NCBI RefSeq assembly: GCF_001517545.1
Contig: NZ_FBYA01000003.1
Coordinates: forward strand, 253,509 to 317,508
From: Limnohabitans sp. Rim47
Lineage (GTDB): Bacteria; Pseudomonadota; Gammaproteobacteria; Burkholderiales; Burkholderiaceae_C
Direction of reading: 5' to 3'
Length of the DNA stretch: 64,000 bases
Part shown: in pieces, positions 34,628-43,056 of the stretch
How the letters are laid out: every line of letters begins with the position of its first letter
Numbering within the stretch: the first letter of the stretch is position 1
Translations under genes and position numbers: made by a program
The notes under the pieces: generated by a model
Database searches by the model: none
Told to the model about the DNA's origin: nothing
Seen by the model: only the letters and a program-made list of their open reading frames with translations

Positions 34628-35794
34628 TCAGCGCTTATTTTGCACTTCCCGCGCCACCGCCTCGGCCAGCTCGATCACCGCCATCGCGTAATAGCTACTC
34701 CAGTTGTATCTGGTGATCGCATAGAAATTTTCGGTACCGGCCACATAACTGGGTGGGTTGCTGCCGTTGCGCAGTTCAATCAGTGCGAGTGGTCCAGCAT
34801 GGCTGAGTGCCGCACCTTCCAGTGCTGCGCCTTTGCCCACAAAACTGGCCACGCTGAAGGTGGGCAGGATGTCCGGGGCCAACAGACTGTCCATGTCGGT
34901 TTGGCCTGGGCTCAAGGTCACGGGGTAGTGGGTGGGCATGCCGGTGCGCCACTGAAAGGCCTTGAAGTAGTTGGCCACCGAGCCGATCGCATCGGCAGGG
35001 CTGCCAAACAGGTCGATGCGGCCATCGCCATCAAAGTCAACCGCAAATTTGACCCAGCTTGAAGGCATGAATTGCGGCAAACCCAAAGCGCCTGCGTAGC
35101 TGCCCCAAATGGCCAAGGGGTCTGCACCGCTGCGTGAGGTCAGCAGTAAAAATTGCTCTAACTCGCTGCGAAAGAAGGCTTGGCGTTCTGCGGCTCTGGG
35201 GTGGGCCTGCGGAAAATGAAAGGCCAAGGTGCCTAAAGCATCCACCACACGGAAGTTGCCGGTGTTTTGGCCATACAGCGTTTCGACACCGATGATGCCA
35301 ACGATGATGGCGGCGGGCACGCCGTACTCGCGCTCGGCTTTTTCCAGCGTGTCCCGGTGTTTCTGCCAAAAGCGCAGGCCGGCCTGAATGCGCACGGGCT
35401 CAATGAAGCGTGCACGGTAAGCGCTCCAGTCTTTGGCTACGGGGCTGGTGGGGGGCAGCACCCATTTTTCGATCACCGGCAAGCGCTGGGTTTGCGCGAT
35501 GGTTTTTTGCACCCAATCGGCATCGAGCTGCAGGCGCCGGGCGGCATCTTGTGCCCAAATTGATACTTCGGGGTTTTGGTTCAAGGACGTGCCCGGTGCC
35601 GGAGCGGTTTTTTTGCCGGGGTGCTTGCGTGTCGAGGCGGAAGAATGGGCCGGTTTTTTCTTGGATTTCTGCGGGGCTTGCGCTTGCGCCGCATCCAGCC
35701 AAGCCAGCGACAAAGTCAGGCCAAGCATTAAGACGCAAAAGGTGTTCAGGCGGCGCGGGGCCTGCCAACTTAAGGGGTGAAGAAGAAAATTCAT
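34628..35794 (-). CDS. mltB: Lytic murein transglycosylase B
   Basis: 388 residues. N-terminal signal peptide (hydrophobic 20-36), then a lysine/serine-rich linker (42-68) and the MltB/SLT3 domain with catalytic Glu171 in GIIGVETLYGQNTG, followed by AFHFPQAHPRAAERQAFFRSELEQFL, YAGALGLPQFMPSSW and DFDGDGRIDLF (calcium-like loop). It cuts peptidoglycan to 1,6-anhydromuramyl products. No lipobox cysteine is seen after the signal, so this is probably the soluble form. Two 3'-side features (NFYAITRYNWSSYYAMAV) are typical. Confidence 0.93.
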   Translation of the reverse strand: MNFLLHPLSWQAPRRLNTFCVLMLGLTLSLAWLDAAQAQAPQKSKKKPAHSSASTRKHPGKKTAPAPGTSLNQNPEVSIWAQDAARRLQLDADWVQKTIAQTQRLPVIEKWVLPPTSPVAKDWSAYRARFIEPVRIQAGLRFWQKHRDTLEKAEREYGVPAAIIVGIIGVETLYGQNTGNFRVVDALGTLAFHFPQAHPRAAERQAFFRSELEQFLLLTSRSGADPLAIWGSYAGALGLPQFMPSSWVKFAVDFDGDGRIDLFGSPADAIGSVANYFKAFQWRTGMPTHYPVTLSPGQTDMDSLLAPDILPTFSVASFVGKGAALEGAALSHAGPLALIELRNGSNPPSYVAGTENFYAITRYNWSSYYAMAVIELAEAVAREVQNKR

Positions 35795-35939
35795 GCGGCT
35801 GTCAGTTTAATCGCCTGAGTGCGTGCATACGGGGGCGAGTGGGCTTGGCGTGATAAGCTAAAAACAGTTAATCAATGTCAGTCATTTAAGAAATTCAACA
35901 ACATTGTCAAGATGTTGAGCATGCAGGAAGACAAACCGT

Positions 35940-36893
35940 ATGGGCGCGACAGGTTATTTCACACACCCCACATGCTGGAAGCACGAAATGGGCGCGGGGC
36001 ACCCGGAGTGTCCGGAGCGGCTCGGTGCCATCGAAGACCGTTTGCTGATCACCGGTCTCGACATGGCTTTGCAGCGCCGAGAGGCTGCGCCTGCGGCTTT
36101 GGCCGATATTGAGTTGGCCCACGGGCGCATGCATGTGGCGGCTTTGCGCGGTTTGGGCGATGCCTTGCGCGAAGACATGGCGGCGGGCGGGCCCCGCCAC
36201 ACATCGCTGGACCCAGACACGATGATCAACGCCCATACGTGGGATGCGGCTTTGTTGTCAGCGGGTGCCGCGATCGAGGCCACCGATGCCGTGCTGGCGG
36301 GGGAACTGGAAAACGCTTTTTGTGCCATTCGCCCACCCGGACATCACGCGTGTCGCGACAAGGCCATGGGGTTTTGCTTTTTCAACAATGTGGCCATTGC
36401 GGCCAAGCATGCGGTGGAGCGCCATGGCCTGAAAAGGGTGGCGATTGTTGACTTTGATGTGCACCACGGCAATGGCACTGAAGACATCGTGGCGGGCGAC
36501 GAGCGCATTTTGATGGTGAGTTTTTTCCAGCATCCGTTTTACCCGGAAGGTGGTTCGCAGTCGAACGCGTCCAACCTGGTCAACTTGCCTGTGCCTGCCT
36601 ACACCAAGGGCATGGACATCCGCGAGTTGATTGACATGATGTGGATACCGAGGCTGGATGCGCACAAGCCCGAGCTGATTTTCATCAGCGCAGGCTTTGA
36701 TGCGCACCGTGAAGACGATATGGGGCAGATGGGTTTGGTTGAGCAGGATTACGCCTGGATCACCCAGCGCATCAAGGATGTGGCGCTGCGCCACGCCAAA
36801 GGCCGCATCGTCAGTTGCCTAGAGGGTGGCTACAACCTGAGTGCCTTGGGGCGCAGTGTAGAAGCGCACTTGCGTGTGCTGGCCGATGTTTGA
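35940..36893 (+). CDS. Histone deacetylase-family amidohydrolase
   Basis: 317 residues of the class II HDAC/acetylpolyamine amidohydrolase group. Seen: HPECPERL near 21-28, active-site His pair in RPPGHHA (135-136), zinc ligands in DFDVHHGNGTED (Asp173, His175), Asp254 in SAGFDAHRED and LEGGYNLSALGRSVEAH. Bacterial members deacetylate acetylpolyamines, acetoin-related or other acetylated small molecules or lysines; which one is not known. CAGGAAG precedes the ATG. It precedes the crotonase gene by 21 bases. Confidence 0.9.
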   Translation: MGATGYFTHPTCWKHEMGAGHPECPERLGAIEDRLLITGLDMALQRREAAPAALADIELAHGRMHVAALRGLGDALREDMAAGGPRHTSLDPDTMINAHTWDAALLSAGAAIEATDAVLAGELENAFCAIRPPGHHACRDKAMGFCFFNNVAIAAKHAVERHGLKRVAIVDFDVHHGNGTEDIVAGDERILMVSFFQHPFYPEGGSQSNASNLVNLPVPAYTKGMDIRELIDMMWIPRLDAHKPELIFISAGFDAHREDDMGQMGLVEQDYAWITQRIKDVALRHAKGRIVSCLEGGYNLSALGRSVEAHLRVLADV

Positions 36894-36914
36894 AAAGGTC
36901 GACGGGGTTGGCGC

Positions 36915-37715
36915 ATGACTGATTCAACTTTACCCATCGCTGCAGACCTGTTGTTGTACCAACGCGATGCGCGTGGCGTGCACCGCCTGACCTTGAACAG
37001 CCCCGCCAGCTTCAACACCCTGAGCGAGGCCATGCTCGAGGCCTTGCAAACAGCCCTGAACGCCATTGCACAAGACGAACAGGCGCGTGTGGTGGTGTTG
37101 GCTGCGACAGGCAAAGCTTTTTGCGCCGGGCACAACCTCAAAGAAATGCGGGCGCAGCCCGAGCAGACTTACTACCAAAAGCTGTTTGCCCAATGCAGCC
37201 GCATGATGCTGTCGATTCAGAATTTGCCGGTGCCTGTGATTGCCCGTGTGCAGGGTTTGGCCACGGCCGCTGGTTGCCAGTTGGTGGCGCAATGTGATTT
37301 GGCCGTGTCGGTGGACAGCGCCACCTTTGGCGTCAATGGCATTGATGTGGGTTTGTTTTGCGCGACGCCCAGCGTGCCATTGGTGCGCAACATGCACGCC
37401 AAACAGGCCATGGAAATGTTGCTGACCGGTGGCTTTATTTCGGCCGATGAGGCCCGCAGTCGGGGGCTGCTCAACCGGGTGTGTGCGGCCGCTGAGCTGG
37501 ATGCACAGGTCGATGCTTTGGTGAGTGCTATCTTGGGCAAGCCACGCGAAGCGGTGCGCATGGGCAAGGCCTTGTTTTACAAGCAGCGCGAAATGGGCAT
37601 TGAAGCCGCTTACCAACTGGCCGGTCAAACCATGGCCTGCAACATGATGGACGATGTGGCCCAAGAGGGCGTTCAGGCCTTCATCGATAAAAGGAAACCG
37701 ACATGGCGAATTTGA
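36915..37715 (+). CDS. Enoyl-CoA hydratase/isomerase family protein, ECHDC3-like
   Basis: 266 residues with the crotonase oxyanion segments AFCAGHNLKEM and LATAAGCQLVAQCDLAV. The region that carries the catalytic glutamates in true hydratases reads FGVNGIDVGLFCATPSVPLVRN, as in the ECHDC3 group, so hydratase activity is doubtful. It overlaps the MscS gene by 13 bases and follows the deacetylase gene closely, so the three are probably one operon. Confidence 0.85.
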   Translation: MTDSTLPIAADLLLYQRDARGVHRLTLNSPASFNTLSEAMLEALQTALNAIAQDEQARVVVLAATGKAFCAGHNLKEMRAQPEQTYYQKLFAQCSRMMLSIQNLPVPVIARVQGLATAAGCQLVAQCDLAVSVDSATFGVNGIDVGLFCATPSVPLVRNMHAKQAMEMLLTGGFISADEARSRGLLNRVCAAAELDAQVDALVSAILGKPREAVRMGKALFYKQREMGIEAAYQLAGQTMACNMMDDVAQEGVQAFIDKRKPTWRI

Positions 37716-38977
37716 AATCCCTGCACATTGCCGACCCGCTGGCCTGGCTCGACACCTTGGCCCGCGCCGAGTCGCTTCAGGTGCTGGGAGCGTTCGCGGT
37801 TTGTGTGGCGCTGGCTTGGCTTCTCGTCTGGGGTGTGCGCCGTGTTTTTGCCGCGCAAGATTTGTCGGTCTTGCTGGGCAAGCGCCTGATTGATGGGGTC
37901 TTGTTTCCAACAGTGTTGCTGGGCTTGACTTTCGCTGCCCGTACGCTGTTGACGGTTGACCACCCAGTGGCCTTGTTTGGCATTTTGTTGCCGGTGTGCA
38001 TCTCGCTGGCCTTGATCCGTTTTGGCGTCAAAGTTTTGCAAGTGGCTTTTGGCGAAGCCCCTTTTGTGCGGGTTTTAGAACGCACGATCTCGTGGATCGC
38101 CTGGTTGGCTGTGGTGCTGTGGGTCACGGGCATCTTGCCGCTGGTCCTGGATGAGCTGGACCAGATTCGCTGGAAGGTCGGCGGCTCCATGCTGTCGGTG
38201 CGCACGCTGATCGAGGGGGCGCTCACGGCGGGTGCGGTGTTGATCTTCACGCTCTGGATTTCTGCAGCGCTGGAGTCACGTTTGCTCAAATCGGCCACGG
38301 GCAGTGACTTGTCGTTGCGCAAGGTCATCAGCAACACGGTGCGGGCCTTGCTCATGTTTGTGGGCTTGCTGTTGGCCCTGTCCTCGGTGGGTATCGACTT
38401 GACGGCTTTGTCGGTGCTGGGCGGTGCGGTGGGCGTTGGCATTGGCTTTGGTTTGCAAAAACTGGCGGCCAACTATGTCAGTGGCTTCGTCATCCTGGCC
38501 GAGCGCAGCATGCGCATCGGAGACTTGGTGAAGGTGGACAACTTTGAGGGCCGCATCACCGACATCAAGGCCCGTTACACCTTGATCCGATCACCCACAG
38601 GCCGAGAGTCCATCGTGCCCAATGAAATATTGATCACGCAACGCGTCGAAAATTTGTCGCTGGCCGATGCCAAGGTGGCCCAAAGCACGGTGGTCTCGGT
38701 GGCCTACGACGCACCGGTTGACCAGGTGATGTTGCTTTTGCAACAAGCTTGCCAAGCGCAGCCGCGCGTGCTGACCGACCCGGCCCCTTTGGTGGCCTTG
38801 TCGGCCTTTGGCGCTGATGGCTTGGAGTTCACCGTGAGCTATTGGTTTGAAGACCCCGCCAGTGGCCAGCTCAACCTCAAGTCAGACATCAACCGGGCCA
38901 TTTTGAGCACCTTGCGTCAACACGGCATCGAGATCCCGTTTCCGCAGCGTGTGGTGCACATGCCTACCAAGGCCTGA
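37703..38977 (+). CDS. MscS-family mechanosensitive channel
   Basis: 424 residues. About five or six membrane helices (27-47, 65-105, 130-150, 165-190, 208-230), then the pore-lining TM3 and beta domain: LGGAVGVGIGFGLQKLAANYVSGFVILAERSMRIGDLVKVD, GRITDIKARYTLIRSPTGRESIVPNE. The gly/ala-rich pore helix and the VPN motif are diagnostic. It releases solutes on hypoosmotic shock. The start ATG lies inside the crotonase gene (13-base overlap). Confidence 0.92.
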   Translation: MANLKSLHIADPLAWLDTLARAESLQVLGAFAVCVALAWLLVWGVRRVFAAQDLSVLLGKRLIDGVLFPTVLLGLTFAARTLLTVDHPVALFGILLPVCISLALIRFGVKVLQVAFGEAPFVRVLERTISWIAWLAVVLWVTGILPLVLDELDQIRWKVGGSMLSVRTLIEGALTAGAVLIFTLWISAALESRLLKSATGSDLSLRKVISNTVRALLMFVGLLLALSSVGIDLTALSVLGGAVGVGIGFGLQKLAANYVSGFVILAERSMRIGDLVKVDNFEGRITDIKARYTLIRSPTGRESIVPNEILITQRVENLSLADAKVAQSTVVSVAYDAPVDQVMLLLQQACQAQPRVLTDPAPLVALSAFGADGLEFTVSYWFEDPASGQLNLKSDINRAILSTLRQHGIEIPFPQRVVHMPTKA

Positions 38978-39057
38978 CCAAGTTCGCAGCCGGTGCACAG
39001 CCGGTGCATAGCCAGTGTCATGAGGCGCACGGCTTGGGTGCATGAATGGCTCGCATG

Positions 39058-39089
39058 AAAAAAGGCACACCACTGGGTGTGCCTTTTTC
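39058..39089. terminator. Bidirectional intrinsic terminator between mscS-type gene and dctM
   Basis: GGCACACC, loop ACTG, GGTGTGCC with six As before and five Ts after, placed between two convergent genes. Confidence 0.88.
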
Positions 39090-39106
39090 GTGCAAGCGTG
39101 CAGTGC

Positions 39107-40399
39107 TCAGTCCATCAGGGACGGCAGCCACAGACTCAAGCCTGGAAAGGCCAGCAACAGCCCCAGCGTGACGATGAGCACCAACACCAGCGGCCATACG
39201 CCACGGAAGATGGTGCCCAGCCCCACTTTGGGCAGCAAGGTGTTGAGGACAAACAGGTTCATGCCCACGGGGGGCGAGATCAAGCCGATTTGAATGACCA
39301 TCACGATCAGCACACCAAACCAAACCGGGTCGAAACCCAGCTGGATCACGATGGGAAAGAACAAGGGAATGGTCAGCAACACCATCGTGAGCTCTTCCAT
39401 CACGGTGCCCAGCAAGATGTAAACCAACATCATGGCGGCCACGACCATGATGGGGGACAGGCCCAAGCCGGTGATCCATTCTTTGAGCTCAAAGGGCATG
39501 CTGGTGAAGTTGACGAAGTTGGCGAAGATGGTCGCTGCAATCAACAAAGTGAACAGCATGGCCGTGGTGCGAGCCGACTCGACCAAAACATCGAACAAGG
39601 CTTTCCAGCCCAGAGCACGGCGTGCCAGCGCAAACAAAAATGCCCCCATCGCTCCCATGCCAGCGCCTTCGGTGGCGGTGAAGAAACCACCGTAAATGCC
39701 GCCCAGCACAATGACCACCAACAACAAAACGCCCCAGATGCCACGCAGTGCCGCCCAGCGCTGAGCCCATGTGAATTTTTCACCAGCAGGCGCGTGCTCA
39801 GGATCACGCGCGGTCATGATGACCACGGCCACCATCATCAAGATGGCCGTCAAGATTCCGGGAATCACGCCTGCGGCAAACAGTTTGCCGATGTGTGTCT
39901 CGGTGATGATGCCGTAAATGACCATGATGGTGGAGGGCGGAATCATGATGCCCAGGGTGCCACCCGCAGCGATCACGCCCGTGGACAAGGCATCGCTGTA
40001 GCCGAGCTTTTTCATGGACGGGTAGGCGACCTTGCTCATGGTGGCGGCCGTCGCGATGGACGAACCGCAGATGGCACCAAAGCCTGCACAAGCCGCAATC
40101 GTGGCATGCGCCAAGCCACCACGACGGTGGCCAATGAAGGTGTACGCCGCATGAAAAAGCTCGTGTGCCAAGCCTGCGCGGGCCACGAAATTACCCATCA
40201 AGATGAACAAGGGAATGACCGACAAGGTGTAGGCAAAACCGGTGTCATAGACCACTTGCGCGGTACTGGCCATGGCGGGCATCCAGCCGCGTGTCAGGCC
40301 AATGCCGACCAAGCCGACCAGTCCCATCGAGAAAGCCAAGGGCATGCGCAACAGCGCCAGGCCAAAGATGGCCGCAAATCCAATCAGTGCTTCGATCAC
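39107..40399 (-). CDS. dctM: TRAP transporter large permease (DctM)
   Basis: 430 residues, inner membrane, about 12 helices. Family segments are seen: GFGAICGSSIATAATMSKVAYPSMKKLGYS, AGGTLGIMIPPSTIMVIYGI, TATEGAGMGAMGAFL and GLISPPVGMNLFVLN. It is the ion-coupled transport subunit. The start is a GTG at 40399 that overlaps the dctQ stop (GTGA), so no ATG start is needed; longer readings run into dctQ. Confidence 0.94.
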   Translation of the reverse strand: MIEALIGFAAIFGLALLRMPLAFSMGLVGLVGIGLTRGWMPAMASTAQVVYDTGFAYTLSVIPLFILMGNFVARAGLAHELFHAAYTFIGHRRGGLAHATIAACAGFGAICGSSIATAATMSKVAYPSMKKLGYSDALSTGVIAAGGTLGIMIPPSTIMVIYGIITETHIGKLFAAGVIPGILTAILMMVAVVIMTARDPEHAPAGEKFTWAQRWAALRGIWGVLLLVVIVLGGIYGGFFTATEGAGMGAMGAFLFALARRALGWKALFDVLVESARTTAMLFTLLIAATIFANFVNFTSMPFELKEWITGLGLSPIMVVAAMMLVYILLGTVMEELTMVLLTIPLFFPIVIQLGFDPVWFGVLIVMVIQIGLISPPVGMNLFVLNTLLPKVGLGTIFRGVWPLVLVLIVTLGLLLAFPGLSLWLPSLMD

Positions 40400-40884
40400 A
40401 GTGCGCCTCCTTCGGCTTCTTCGTGGTCCAAAGGCTTGAACATCATGCTCAGATGGATCAGGCCGGTGAAACCACACAGCAAGCCCATGCCATGAATGAA
40501 AGGGGCTTTCAGGATTTTCAGTTGTGCCGTGGTCTCGCCGCTGGTCACAAAATCATTGCCGGTTTGCCACATGAGCCAAGCCAAGCCGATCAAGGCCGCT
40601 GCGCACAGCAAATGCACCAGTGCCCGCTGAATTCTTTTCAAGGCATCGGGCAAGATGGCATCGAGCGAGTCAAACACGACGTGTTCACCCCGTTCGGACA
40701 CCAAAGGCAGTGCGCCAAAAATAACCACCACCATCAACAATTCGGTGAGTTCCAAAGACCCTGTGATCGAGTGGTCCAGCAGTTTTCGGCCGCTAACATC
40801 CAAAAAGGTCAACACCATGATGGCAAAAAGCGCCAAGCCGGCCAGGATGCCGCAGGCTGTTTCCAAGAGTTTTTTCAAAATCAT
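40396..40884 (-). CDS. dctQ: TRAP transporter small permease (DctQ)
   Basis: 162 residues with four membrane helices and the DctQ pattern LTFLDVSGRKLLDHSITGSLELTELLMVVVIFGALPLVSERGEHVVFDSLDA. It partners DctM. Overlaps dctM by four bases; separated from dctP by a hairpin. Confidence 0.9.
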   Translation of the reverse strand: MILKKLLETACGILAGLALFAIMVLTFLDVSGRKLLDHSITGSLELTELLMVVVIFGALPLVSERGEHVVFDSLDAILPDALKRIQRALVHLLCAAALIGLAWLMWQTGNDFVTSGETTAQLKILKAPFIHGMGLLCGFTGLIHLSMMFKPLDHEEAEGGAL

Positions 40885-40896
40885 TCCTTGATAAGA

Positions 40897-40932
40897 AAAA
40901 GCGGTATCTGCCGGTCAGGGCGGATACCGCTG
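40897..40932 (-). terminator. Intercistronic terminator-like hairpin between dctP and dctQM
   Basis: AGCGGTATC and GATACCGCT pair across a 14-base loop; on the minus strand the hairpin is followed by TTTTTC. A partial terminator here would leave the binding protein more abundant than the permeases. Confidence 0.65.
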
Positions 40933-40977
40933 TGAGCTGAGATGTGCTCAGCCTACCCGCTGTGGTTTTGCTGAGGC

Positions 40978-41994
40978 TTACTTCTCGAGTTTGGCGATTT
41001 CTGCGCGGAACTCGCCCAACACTTTGGCCGCATTTTTCAGGCCTTTGTCTTCAGCGGCCTTGACCCAGCCTTGCTCTAGGGGGGCTGTTTTGGCTTTGAT
41101 GTCGGCCACAAATTTGGCATCGGCTTTGGTGACTTGAACGCCGTTGGCTTGCATCAGGCCAAATGCGCGGCGGTCCACTTTGTCCCAGCCACGGCCAAAG
41201 ATGCGGGCAGCGGTTTCGCCCGAAATTTCATCCACGGCTTTTTTGTCTTCTGCAGACAATTTTTCGTATTTGGCTTGGTTCATCATGAACACAAAGCTCG
41301 TGTTGTACAGGCCGCCTGGGAATGTGGTGGCGTGCTTGATGATCTTGTCGATTTTGAACGACTCGGTCGATTCGGCCGGGAACAAAGTGCCATCCATCAC
41401 GCCGCTGGACAGCAGCTCATAAGAATCAGGCGCTGGCTTTAGGGTCACGTTCATGCCAAGGGCTTTGGACATTTCATTGACCATGCCGCCGCCGACGCGG
41501 AACTTCAAACCACTCAGGTCGTCTGTCTTGGCAATGGCGCGCTTGGTGTTGAACACAATGCCGGGGCCATGCGAGAACAAGGTGATGACCTTGACGCCTT
41601 GGTGCTCGGCAGCAAATTCAGGGTGTTTGCCAGTCACGCGGCTCAGTGCCACCGAGATGGTTTCTGCGCTGTTGCCCAAGAAAGGCAATTCGGTCATTTG
41701 TGTCATGACAAAACGGCCGGGGGTGTAGCCATGCACGGTGTAAGACAGATCGGCCAAGCCGTTTTTGATGGCGTCATAGGTGCCGGGTGCGGGGGACACG
41801 CCGCGGGGCAAGATGTTGCACTTGATGCGGCCTTTGGTGTTGTCGGTCAGCAAGTCGCACCATTCTTTTTGCGCCATGCTGGCCGTGTGCGTGGGCGGGA
41901 GCCAGCTGGAGACGGTCAACACCGTCTGCGCTTGCGCTACACCAGTCAAGCATGTCAGTGTGACTACCGCCATGGAAATCAGGGTTTTTTTCAT
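40978..41994 (-). CDS. dctP: TRAP transporter substrate-binding protein (DctP)
   Basis: 338 residues: signal peptide with cleavage after VAQA (about 22), then the DctP fold with SSWLPPTHTASMAQKEWCDLL, GLKFRVGGGMVNEMSKALGMNV (substrate-binding arginine) and SGVMDGTLFPAEST. TRAP systems take up carboxylates; the ligand cannot be read, though the neighbouring ETF and acyl-CoA genes make an organic acid likely. GGAG lies eight bases before the ATG. Divergent from etfB. Confidence 0.92.
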   Translation of the reverse strand: MKKTLISMAVVTLTCLTGVAQAQTVLTVSSWLPPTHTASMAQKEWCDLLTDNTKGRIKCNILPRGVSPAPGTYDAIKNGLADLSYTVHGYTPGRFVMTQMTELPFLGNSAETISVALSRVTGKHPEFAAEHQGVKVITLFSHGPGIVFNTKRAIAKTDDLSGLKFRVGGGMVNEMSKALGMNVTLKPAPDSYELLSSGVMDGTLFPAESTESFKIDKIIKHATTFPGGLYNTSFVFMMNQAKYEKLSAEDKKAVDEISGETAARIFGRGWDKVDRRAFGLMQANGVQVTKADAKFVADIKAKTAPLEQGWVKAAEDKGLKNAAKVLGEFRAEIAKLEK

Positions 41995-42288
41995 CAGGAT
42001 GCTCCGTCAAATTGGTTACAAAACATAATCTAATCCAGATTCGGCCAGAACGCACCCCATGCTAACCCTGATTCGCCAACCGACTGGTCTGTGAATTCCC
42101 GGGGTTAGGATGCTAAAAAATACCAAAATGCGTTGTAAAAAATACGAACGATCGTGCTTTTTTGTCGATAATTCACTGTTTTAAAAGTGTTTTGATGCAC
42201 AATTGACGTTTACGTTAACGTCAATTGGTTTCCCTCAAGGGCGTGTTTCAAAACATCGCTGGTTCTGACTATCAATGGAGATGCTTTC
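41995..42288. other. Divergent regulatory region between dctP and etfB
   Basis: 294 bases without a gene between two divergent operons, clearly AT-richer than the coding sequence around it. It holds a 28-base palindrome near etfB (separate entry). I cannot fix the promoters with confidence; TAGATT upstream of dctP is a weak -10 candidate on the minus strand. Confidence 0.6.
42200..42227. promoter_or_regulatory. Palindromic operator upstream of etfBA
   Basis: CAATTGACGT, TTACGTTA, ACGTCAATTG: perfect 10-base arms around an 8-base centre, with ACGTTAACGT-type inner symmetry. It ends 61 bases before the etfB start. The ACGT-rich form resembles, from memory, the sites of MerR-family LiuR regulators of branched-chain amino acid and acyl-CoA catabolism; that regulator link is a hypothesis. 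Confidence 0.6.
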
Positions 42289-43044
42289 ATGAAAATTCTG
42301 GTTCCCGTGAAGCGGGTCGTGGACTACAACGTCAAGGTGCGCGTCAAGTCCGATGGTTCGGGTGTAGACATTGCCAACGTCAAGATGAGCATGAATCCCT
42401 TTGACGAAATCGCCATCGAAGAAGCTGTCCGCCTGAAAGAAAAAGGGTTTGCCACCGAAGTGATCGCCGTTTCTTGTGGCGTGACCCAGTGCCAAGAAAC
42501 GCTGCGCACCGCCATGGCCATCGGTGCAGACCGCGGCATCTTGGTTGAAACCCCTGCCGATCTGGACTTGCAACCCTTGGCCGTGGCCAAACTGCTCAAG
42601 GCCTTGTTCGACAAAGAGCAACCGGGCCTGATTATTTTGGGCAAGCAAGCGATTGACGACGACTGCAATCAGACCGGCCAGATGCTGGCTGCTTTGGCCG
42701 ACTTGCCGCAAGCCACGTTTGCGTCCAAAGTGGAAATCGTGGACGGCAAAGCCCAAGTGACGCGTGAGATCGACGGTGGCCTCGAAGTGCTGTCCATCAG
42801 CTTGCCTGCCGTGGTGACCACTGATTTGCGCCTGAACGAGCCGCGCTATGTGACCTTGCCCAACATCATGAAGGCCAAGAAAAAACAGCTCGACACCTTC
42901 AAGCCCGAAGACCTGGGGGTCGACGTGACCCCCCGCATCAAGACCCTCAAAGTGGCCGAGCCTGCCAAGCGCAGCGCTGGCATCAAGGTGCCCGATGTGG
43001 CTACGCTGGTGGATAAATTGAAAAACGTGGCCAAAGTGATCTAA
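42289..43044 (+). CDS. etfB: Electron transfer flavoprotein beta subunit
   Basis: 251 residues: MKILVPVKRVVDYNVKVRVK at the start, MSMNPFDEIAIEEAVRLKEKG, GKQAIDDDCNQTGQMLA and VTTDLRLNEPRYVTLPNIMKAKKK, the family signature. With EtfA it takes electrons from acyl-CoA and other dehydrogenases and passes them to ETF-quinone oxidoreductase. GGAGA lies eight bases before the ATG. Followed by etfA after 12 bases. Confidence 0.97.
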   Translation: MKILVPVKRVVDYNVKVRVKSDGSGVDIANVKMSMNPFDEIAIEEAVRLKEKGFATEVIAVSCGVTQCQETLRTAMAIGADRGILVETPADLDLQPLAVAKLLKALFDKEQPGLIILGKQAIDDDCNQTGQMLAALADLPQATFASKVEIVDGKAQVTREIDGGLEVLSISLPAVVTTDLRLNEPRYVTLPNIMKAKKKQLDTFKPEDLGVDVTPRIKTLKVAEPAKRSAGIKVPDVATLVDKLKNVAKVI

Positions 43045-43056
43045 GGACAAAAGAAC

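Noticed and set aside
39077..40495. A 472-codon plus-strand frame opposite dctM
   Set aside because: His/Gln/Asp-rich antisense translation, and it crosses the terminator and the dctM/dctQ junction.
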